Assembly: GCA_964035575.1 (NCBI GenBank)
Contig: OZ037838.1
Coordinates: 186,001 to 250,000 of the forward strand
Reading direction: 5' to 3'
DNA from: Rhynchopus sp. YZ270_cl-10
Taxonomy: Eukaryota; Euglenozoa; Diplonemea; Diplonemida; Diplonemidae
DNA: 64,000 nucleotides
Shown: positions 56,561 through 64,000 of the stretch, piece after piece
Layout of the letters: each line of letters opens with the position of its first letter
How positions within the stretch are numbered: the stretch's first letter is position 1
Made by a program: the position numbers and the translations under genes
Notes under the pieces: generated by a model
What the model saw: only the letters and a program-made list of their open reading frames with translations
The model's database searches: none
What the model was told of the DNA's origin: nothing

Positions 56561-59027
56561 AGCAGCAATGGCGCACGCATGAAAATTTAGAGGAAAAAAT
56601 CAAAAGAAAAAATGGCAAGAAAAGGGGGCGGGTGCAGAGGCCTGTGGGTTTTTTTTGTTGAAAAGGTGTGAATGGTGGCCTTTGCAGTTCAATAGTTTGG
56701 AAAGGGTATGTGATGCGTGCAGACACGACCTGCCACCCCCTCGCAGTAGGTCTCCGTACCACAGCTTTAGAACTCCAAACTCAACGCGCAGGAAAGTAAA
56801 TGTGGTTTAGGGGGGGGGGGGTATGGATTTCTCTTTCTTGGATTGCTAGAATAATTGAGGAGGGTGGTGGGTGGGGGTATTTCCAACACAACAAAAAAGT
56901 CAGTGATGCAGGCGCACACCTCTGACTGACCCACGTACGCTGCCGTCCATACAAAAGCACAACGTACATAAGGAATACACCCAGACTACACACACACTCC
57001 TCAGCGGAAGTCTTTTCTGTAACACCCAGTAAAAAATACAGGGCAAAAAAAAACAAAACAAAACAAAAAAAAAATACCTTTGTCAATGACAGCCCCAAAT
57101 TGTCACGACACTTACGTCTCCTCTCTCCCAAAATTAAATACATAGTGACCGCACAACTCTTGGGGTGTGGTTTCGATGTCTCTAATCGTGGGTGGGGTTA
57201 TTTCGTTTTTAATTTTTTCACAATTCGCAACAAAAGCACCAAAAAAAAAGCAGTGCGCAGTGTAGGATGTGGATTGTACTTTACCTGTACAATAAAAGAG
57301 AACAAAAAAAATCGAAAACACACAAAAAACAAATTTGAAAGATGGAATGAAGTCCCTTGGCAACACACATCCAACAAAAAAAATCAAAATAAAAACAAAT
57401 TCATATACTTCACTCTTAGCCATCAGGGTATACCATATGCCGTCCTCCAAAGTGAAGTTGATAGTGCAAACGCCTCTTGGAACGCAGGCACTGAGGCAGA
57501 AAGAAAACAACACTTTGTAGATGATCCTAAGCCTCACTCAGTTAACCTTGGGGGAAAAAAAAAGCTTTTCTGGTGCTTTCGGAAGTCGGTCAGCGACCTA
57601 TCAGCGACCTGTCAATATCGACTCCCAGAGCACCATTTCTATTTGTTAATTTGGGGGTTCGTCCCCCTTTGGTCGTCAGCCCAGAGCCACGAGGCTCTGC
57701 CACACCTTGGGGGGAGGTGTACGGGCTGTGCCCCCAGGGAGGAAAAGGGAAAACTGTACCCCCTGCCCAGTCGCAGTGTGGAGTGGAACCCCGCTAAGTA
57801 GCTTCAACAACATAGGGTTGCAAAGGGGGCAGTGGGTCTACGCCTGGTTGCAGTGAAAAACTTTTCAGTACTTTTTTCCATTCAAGTCTTTGCACATCCA
57901 TGGGTTACGAACGCGCGTTCGAAAAAGCACGCCCAAACCCAAAAATTGGAAAAACACACGTTCGAAGAAAAAGAATGCCCTTGGTAAGATTGACCTACTC
58001 TAGTCACGAAGAAAATAAAAGAAAATAAAAATATTTTCATCATATGCAATCAATAAATTGATAGTATATGGTGAGGGAAAATAAAAATACAAAAAAAAAA
58101 TTGAAAAAATAATCTCACCCCCCGGCCCCAGATTCCATTGTACACGACGTTGCTGTATGATACGTGTCCCTGTATAATACGCGTACCCCTTCGAAAAAAA
58201 AAGAAACGTTTATAAGATGAACCCAACCCTCTCGTGCTTAGTCACCTTAAAAGGGGGAAGAGGGGGAAAACGTGAAAGATAAAATGTGTTTCTATCTTGT
58301 GCAAAATCCCGCAAACAACTTTTCAAGGCTAGGATGCCTTTTTGTTTGCAATAGGCTGAAAAGAAGTTGTAAATAAAAATAAAGATAAATGCAGGATTTT
58401 GCCTTTTTTTGTTACTTTTGTGTTTTAAATCCATGACCAATAAATGGGGGGACACAAAAGAAAGAATATGACTGCTAAGCTGATTATATGCCACCTGCGC
58501 AAGAAGAGGGAAAAAAAAAAAAGTGAAGTTGATAGTGCAAACGCCTCTGGGACACAGGCACTGAAAAAAAAACTCTTAAAAAGAAATACGTGCGTTGCTG
58601 TGCACAAAGCTTAAAGGGGGGTGGGAGGGCAATCATACTGCAACTTGTTAGAATTGTTGTTTTTTTAGTCTTTTTTTTTTGTCACTTTTGCGTTCAAAAA
58701 AATAAACTTTCTCGCTTTGTGCTGCATCCACAATCACTTACACCTACATGGTATAAAGATCTGTACTCAATGTCGGCCGAAGCCTTATTGTCGATTTGTA
58801 GTATTTTGTTATTCTGTCGACATCAACTTTACACCCAAGCTCAGCCACGACTTTTTTTTTCTTGAAAACTTGGTTGTATTAGTGTCACCCGAGGATGAAC
58901 TCCACTATTTTTCTTGTTTGGTTTGCTTTATTTTTAGGGGGGAAGGGTCGCTGCTTTTTGCGGGGCTAAAAAATTTTTTGGGGTCAAATTAGGTCACATG
59001 ACTCGCGGGGACCAGATTGTTGCACGT
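56561..59027. other. 2.5 kb AT-rich spacer
   Basis: No supported gene. It contains dispersed-motif copies at about 57455-57545, 58205-58245 and 58525-58570 (here the two halves of the motif stand near each other), the repeat at 58860-58905, and a GC-rich block at about 57650-57800 of unknown nature. Confidence 0.55.
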
Positions 59028-59657
59028 TTACCGTGGGCTGATGGGTGGGGAGTCTTTGAACAGTCGCTTCTTGTGCATGCATGGAAGCTTCGGTATGACG
59101 CAGATGAGTGTTGCACCGAGCACCCAAGGGAACAGCGTCCACTCGTTTCTGACCCAGTTCATTGTGATGACGAGGCTGTGTGGTGTTGTGGTGTGTGTTT
59201 GATAACTAATAGGGGTAATTCTTGGCCCCAATATGTGTGTGTGGGTGGATGGGAGGAGGTGTCGGGTGGTTTACTAGATTATCCTGACAACATACATGAT
59301 GATAGGAACGCTCGCGAAGGCCTTCCTGATGAAGGTGCCGTGGAATTCGTCATCGATCTGCTCCCAGAACGTCAGCTCGTCGTACTTCCCACGGATGCTG
59401 ATGTCGCCTATCGGGGCACCCTTCAGGCCGTGAAGCAGAATGTACGACATGACAGCATGCACGATGCACGTCACTGTCCACCCTTCAGCTGGGCTGTTGA
59501 TCAGCACCCTGAACACAAGACGTGTCAGTGTGATCACACTGATGTACAACGCCCAGAAGCCGTACGAGTGCAGCCACTTCGTCATCGGGTTGACGCTGAC
59601 CACTGTCGAGAGGTCGTCCGTGCTACTTCGCATCTCGGGGCCTCCTTTGCGCTGCAT
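59028..59657 (-). CDS. ORMDL: ORMDL family protein, sphingolipid synthesis regulator, two exons
   Basis: Exon 1 is 59296-59657, exon 2 is 59028-59175; the 120 bp intron starts GTATGT (59295) and ends ACACAG (59176). Joined, they give 169 residues in frame. Recognisable blocks are NPMTKWLHSYGFW at the start of the first membrane segment, TVTCIVHAVMSYILLHGLKG (family: T-x-x-x-HN-x-x-x-Y-x-x-LH-x-x-KG), LTFWEQIDD and, after the splice, the last hydrophobic pair ending in VIPKLPCMHKKRLF. ORMDLs sit in the ER membrane and hold back serine palmitoyltransferase when sphingolipids are plentiful. The start is the first in-frame ATG after noncoding-looking sequence; a second Met eight codons later is possible. 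Length agrees with the 150-190 of the family. Confidence 0.92.
59176..59295 (-). other. Intron of the ORMDL gene
   Basis: 120 bp, GTATGT...CACACAG, phase 2 (AT|C, isoleucine). Required to link two halves of a conserved protein. Confidence 0.92.
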
Positions 59658-60700
59658 GGTTGTCTTGGTGTGTATGTGTTCTGTTGTGATGTTCGTGGAG
59701 AGAAAGTTTGGTTTAACCACAACTATGCTGTGCAGTTGCCACTTAACGGCGTCACGGGAGAAGTGTGCAGTAGTTGCTTGGAGCGACGAGCTCCTCACAT
59801 ACAACGTGGTTGGTGTGCTTCGACGCAGTGTTGCATCGACACACCGAAGGCAGCACAACATGGACTGTGGAACACCTCGCCTTCCTGAGTAAGGTGGACC
59901 CGCACCCTGGCACGTCTATGAAGTCTTCTTTGTCTTCTTTTTCTTCTACAGAAACCGAACTTTTGGTCAGCAAAAAGAAAAAGGTTGATCAGTAGTTTTC
60001 CAAGTCTGACGCACTACGACAAGATGAGCCCTGAGCCTCCTGATGTGCCGTTCTTCGGAGACACAAAGAAAGTTGGCAAGATAATAGACCGCTTGCTTAG
60101 TCGCTGTTAGAATAAGAAAAAGAAACAGCGAAGGAAATTGCTACGTTGACGATGCCCAGCCCCTCCCTCTCGCTCCCGTCGTTTATTTTTTTTTTACCTT
60201 TTTTTTTTGATTTCTAAAAAACGGTACGCGCACTACGCCAGAAGCAGCAACCCAGGGCACCACTTATCGCCGTTTTCATTTATTTTTTTGTTGATTTCCA
60301 TAAACGACCTCGCTATTATGTCCTCTTCGTCTTCGTTCTACACACGGTTCGTTCAAAGATGCCGTACCTTACACAATAAAACACGGGAACAAGGCACGAC
60401 AATTTGGTTATCACGTTGAGTATTTATTTCGATACGATTCCCCACCCCACCCCCCCTTTCCCCCCCCAATAAAAAAGCTTTGATGCAAAGCAAGAGAAGG
60501 TGTCTGTTCACCGCACACTATACGCAGAACAACTGGATAGTGGTTTTTTTTTTCCGGTACATATTCCGAATACACAGACAGACACGGCGCAGTGCCCCCG
60601 CACCACATTCACACCACAAAAAGGGCCATATTCTGCGCAAGAATTACCCTCATTACACCACACCATTTTAGCCATTAGATCATGACATGATGATCAGAGA
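59658..60700. other. Spacer between GNPTAB-like and ORMDL genes
   Basis: No supported gene. A plus-strand mini-frame of 28 codons at 60024-60110 (MSPEPPDVPFFGD) looks coding-like but stands alone. Confidence 0.5.
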
Positions 60701-63700
60701 TCATGACAGCACACCAGAAGGCACCGGTGCCCTGCGCCGTCTTCCGAACAAAAAACGCAATATCGCACGCGCCACACGCAAGCCTGCGAAGAACAGCGCC
60801 ACACACACGACAGCGGCCACTCGCAGATCCAGCAGGTACAGATACTGTGTTTGGTTTTTTGGTAAAGTGTTGTTATTGGACACTCCATGACTGTTCTCGC
60901 CCAACAACCCTATTTCACAAAGCATTACATACCGGGACCTGCAAACTCGCTATATCCACCCAACTACCGAATCTGTACGCAGCTCTCTTGACAAACGTTG
61001 CAGGCGTTGAGCGGTCGTCGTCCTTCGATATGCCCATGGAGGCGAGGAAGACATCGTCCAGGTCGAGAGAGGGCTCCTTCCAGCCGTAGAAGCTGCGTTT
61101 ATGCAACGGATAGGAGAAGGTGTGGAGGTGCTCGTTGATGACGCCGTCGGGGAGTTCGAAGTCCGTCGGGATCGGGAAGTACTCCTGCATGAAGTCGAGC
61201 AGCACCTTCTTCACTTCGGGTGCTGTCGGGGAGCTGTGGTTGATGTTGTCGTTGATGCACATAAACTTCGACTTTTGGTAGAGCATGTGGTCCATCTGGT
61301 GGCGTGTCTGCGTCGCGTTGTCGCGCACCATGAAGAAGCTGATCTCCGACTCATCCATCACAACGTGCTGGTAACGCTTCTCCACCGGCGCCGACGTCAG
61401 CAACAAATCCGCCAGATGCGAGCCATTAAACAGATACGCATTCAATCTCCCTGTCACCGACGGCCTCTGCGTCCTCTCCATCCCCACGCCCTGCGCTGCC
61501 AGGTGCACTAGGTTCACCACCGCACGCACGTAGTCATCCCCCATGGTCTTCTCCTCTTCAGGCGGAGGTGCCTTGTAGCTGTACGGCGCGTCTGTCTCAG
61601 GGATGAGCGGCGCTGCTGTCTCCGGTATGGGGATCACCTCCTTGCAGACGAGCTTGGTCACGAAGTAGACCGATCCGTTTGTGTCTGCGTAAGGGAGTGT
61701 GATGTTTTCGCAGTGTGTGATGTTCTGGTCTACGTGCTCGAGGGAGGGTGTCAGCGTGGGTGTGGCAGAGAGGTGCACCATGTCGTCGTCGTCATCATCG
61801 CCTAGCTCCGTCTCGTCAAACCCGAAGCCCAGTGTATTATCGTAGAGGTCCTCGTCGTTGTCTTGCGTGAGGTTCGCGCGCCAGAGCTCGACAATCTTTT
61901 TGGAGACGCGGTGGGATTTGTCAGAGGTTGAGGAGGAAGTGTCTTTGGAGGCTGTGTTCGGTGCTGCGGTGGGGACCAGGTAGGCTGCGATGTCGCGCAG
62001 TGCGTAGACCCCTGGGGGCAGGATTATGGAGCGCACCTTCTCGATCTCGACCTTGCGCTCCCACAGGAGCAGTGCAGTGCGGCGGTATTCGGCAGGGTCG
62101 AGGATGCCGTTGTCGTTGAAGTCGAGCTCCTTCGCGAAGAAGCGCCAAGGGCTCAGCTCGGCTTCGGCGTGCGTGATCCAGTACATGTGCGAGAAGGAGT
62201 ACTGCATGTCCACAGGGGAGCGGAAGCGGTGGCTCGACGTCGCCTCAAAGCGATCGGACCACTCGCTGTGCATCTCGCGGACGACCTGTTGGAGTGTGGG
62301 GGGTGGGGTGTTGGGAGGGGGGTTAGAATAAAGTGTCCCTAATCGGACTTCTTCAGATTTGCAAATTTAGAGAAGAGGTTGGTACATGAATGCATCTCTT
62401 GCCTTAAGATGCATCGGTGACAGCATTAGAAGGATATGAAAGAATAATGTGTAGAGCAGAGCAAGGACACACCTGTGAGTCGATGAAGTGCGGCATGTGG
62501 GAAGGCACACGCCTGGCGCTGGTGCCGAACTTCTTTGTGTACAGCCGGTTGACCTGCTTCAGCGAGTCGCCAAAGGTGTCGAGCAGCTTCCGCCGTGTGT
62601 CGTCGACCAGCTCTGCCCTGTCGTCCCCTTGCAGTGAACCGCCGAAGGGCTCAAGCCACTTGCGGCCCTCGGTTCTCCAGAGCGCGTCTGTGGCGTTCTC
62701 TTCTTGGCGCCGCATGAGGAGCTTGCGTGAGGACGTCTGCTGTGCCTGGGGCTCCTCCTCCTCCTCCTCTGCATGCTTCTGCCCTTGCCCTATGATGCGT
62801 ACCTGCGACAGAAGCAGGCCAGCATCAGCATCAGCATCTATGTCGACACTCAGCAGACGTCGGCCATGTACTGCAGAGGCCAGCGTGTCACTGCCCGTGG
62901 TGTCCACCGGTGCAGCGTCCTCATCGATGGGTGCGTCGTTCTGCATGGGTGCCTCGTCGTTCTTGTTGACGTCGGCCTCATGTACAGCAACGTCGCTGCC
63001 GTCGTCTGCTGGCGCAGCGTCAGTGTCCATGGGCGCCTCATCCAGGACCTGTGTAGGTCTGTCTGCACTGAACGTAACGTTAAAGAGAACGCGAAGGGTT
63101 GCTGGCGTGTCGCCCGACGTCGACGCACTCTGCTCTGTCTCAGTGGGCACCTCCCCGACCAGCTCAAACTCCGATTGGAAGTACGGACGAACCGGCTCGT
63201 CCGCTTTGAGCATGACAAGCAGAAGCTTGTACAGCTGCGACACTGCCACAATGCGAAGCGACTCCGACACGCTGTTGAGGAACGTCCCCGAGGTGACGGT
63301 GCCTGTGCCCAGCGGGTAGCACTGACTGATGTTGACGACAAGGAGGAAGGCCTCGCGCGGCACCACGATGTTGTCGAGGTGCAGTGTTCTGTGCTGCGGT
63401 GTGGTGGCTGTCGCCCACTCGTCGCACTCAAGCGTCGAGAAGACGTAGTCCCTAGGCAAGGTGTCGTCGCTGCCGCTGCCGCTGCTGTCTGTGCGTGGTG
63501 TGTTCTGCTCTGCCAGCACGTCCTCGATGCCGCAGTCCAGCGCATCGTACCCACACTCCCGGTTGTTGCAGTTCCTGTCGCAGAACCTGTCCCCCAGCCA
63601 TGAGTCCGGGCACCCACTGTGGCAGTGCTGTGCGACCCACCTGTTCTGGTTGTGCGCCGCTGCCGGTGCTGGGACAGAAGAACCTCCAGCAGCACCGTCC

Positions 63701-64000
63701 TTGCTCTTGCAGTCATCCGCATCCCAGTCGCACGCAGCATTGTTGCACGTCTTGTCGCAGTACCCATCCCCGACCCAATTCGAGGGACACCCCTCAGCAC
63801 AGTTCGGCACAGGCCACGAAAGGTAAATACGGTGCCCCGACACCTGCAATGAAATTAAAGATTCCCCAACCTTCCAAAAACTCGAACCCCTAATCCACCC
63901 CACCTTTAGAAAAGCAAAACCCACTTCACCCCACACCTTTTCCCTACTTCAACCCATCACCCTCCCCACACCCCACATACCTGCGAGACAAAGTCCTCTG
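60701..64000 (-). CDS. GNPTAB: GNPTAB-like UDP-GlcNAc:lysosomal-enzyme GlcNAc-1-phosphotransferase, 3' part in four exons
   Basis: Exons on the minus strand: 63981-64000 (5' end off the window), 62473-63843, 60933-62285 and 60701-60844; introns of 137, 187 and 88 bp all fit GT-AG with phase 0. About 960 codons are visible. Order: end of the Stealth catalytic core (EDFVSQ...LSWPVPNCAEGCP), two Notch/LNR repeats with their six cysteines (CPSNWVGDGYCDKTCNNAAC and CPDSWLGDRFCDRNCNNREC), a long variable spacer, Stealth CR3 (DTFGDSLKQVN, RRVPSHMPHFID, then FRSPVDMQYSFSHMYW), an EF-hand-like loop (DFNDNGILDPAE), CR4 (KFMCINDNINHSSP) and a single C-terminal membrane span followed by RRRR. This matches the alpha/beta precursor of GlcNAc-1-phosphotransferase, which starts the mannose-6-phosphate tag in the Golgi. 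Whether this organism tags lysosomal enzymes or a surface glycan is open. Confidence 0.9.
60845..60932 (-). other. Last intron of the GNPTAB-like gene
   Basis: 88 bp, GTATGT...AAACACAG, phase 0. Removing it attaches the final membrane span (YLYLLDLRVAAVVCVALFF) to CR4; without it the protein would stop after LQVPVCNAL. Confidence 0.85.
62286..62472 (-). other. Intron of the GNPTAB-like gene
   Basis: 187 bp, CAG|GTGTGT...CCAACAG|GTC, phase 0, joining HMPHFIDSQ to VVREMHSEW, a stretch continuous in the family. Confidence 0.92.
63844..63980 (-). other. Intron of the GNPTAB-like gene at the window edge
   Basis: 137 bp, CAG|GTATGT...CATTGCAG|GTG, phase 0, joining EDFVSQ to VSGHRIYLSW. Confidence 0.88.

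Noticed and set aside
57560-57800. GC-rich block as a structured RNA gene
   Set aside because: It has short complementary pieces but no recognisable RNA family and no repeated copy to compare.
60024-60110. 28-codon plus-strand frame with good residue variety
   Set aside because: Too short, no family, no neighbouring exon that extends it convincingly.

Overview
This is nuclear DNA of a microbial eukaryote. Protein-coding genes carry signal peptides and several transmembrane segments, and two genes (ORMDL and GNPTAB-like) only become complete when spliceosomal GT-AG introns of 88-187 bp are removed. All twelve donors and acceptors needed could be read directly; several donors are GTATGT. Every host gene lies on the minus strand, and a pyrimidine tract ending in AG stands just before the adaptin ATG. 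Long same-strand gene runs and such acceptors would fit a euglenozoan (for example a diplonemid), but this is inference; no spliced-leader gene or rRNA was seen, and the species is not identified.

Layout. 1-578 is the 5' part of a secreted GH18 chitinase. 1142-2716 is a sialate O-acetylesterase. 2717-5988 is AT-rich spacer with one terminal-inverted-repeat element. 5989-9606 is a large adaptin subunit. From 10196 to 49727 runs a tandem array of at least fourteen copies of one gene family: an N-terminal ubiquitin-like fold followed by what reads as a seven-bladed WD40-type propeller. Twelve copies are open, one has a one-base frameshift, one is an internal-deletion remnant, and further propeller scraps lie between them. 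The array is split by a roughly 14.2 kb block of nested mobile DNA (about 28625-42823): a foldback element, a 7.8 kb inverted-repeat element with two unrecognised proteins, a poly(A)-tailed retroinsert joined to half a tRNA-Thr, and a hAT transposon with an intact transposase. A separate 921 bp element with perfect terminal repeats and a target duplication sits at 19897-20817.

To the right of the array are a nicotinate/nicotinamide mononucleotide adenylyltransferase-like gene (50419-51114), a 50-copy G-rich minisatellite (51264-51668), a receptor-type nucleotide cyclase-like protein (52196-56560), an ORMDL sphingolipid regulator (59028-59657, two exons) and the 3' four exons of a GNPTAB-like GlcNAc-1-phosphotransferase (60701-64000).

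The host genes share a theme of secretory/endolysosomal traffic and glycan or lipid handling (chitinase, sialate esterase, adaptin, ORMDL, GlcNAc-1-phosphotransferase), but nothing shows that they act as a unit. The most novel element is the Ubl-propeller array: its first ~75 codons are nearly identical between copies, while the propeller, the 5' flanks and the C-termini vary in a mosaic way. Pieces of the adaptin 5' end are carried into the right part of the array, which records how it grew.
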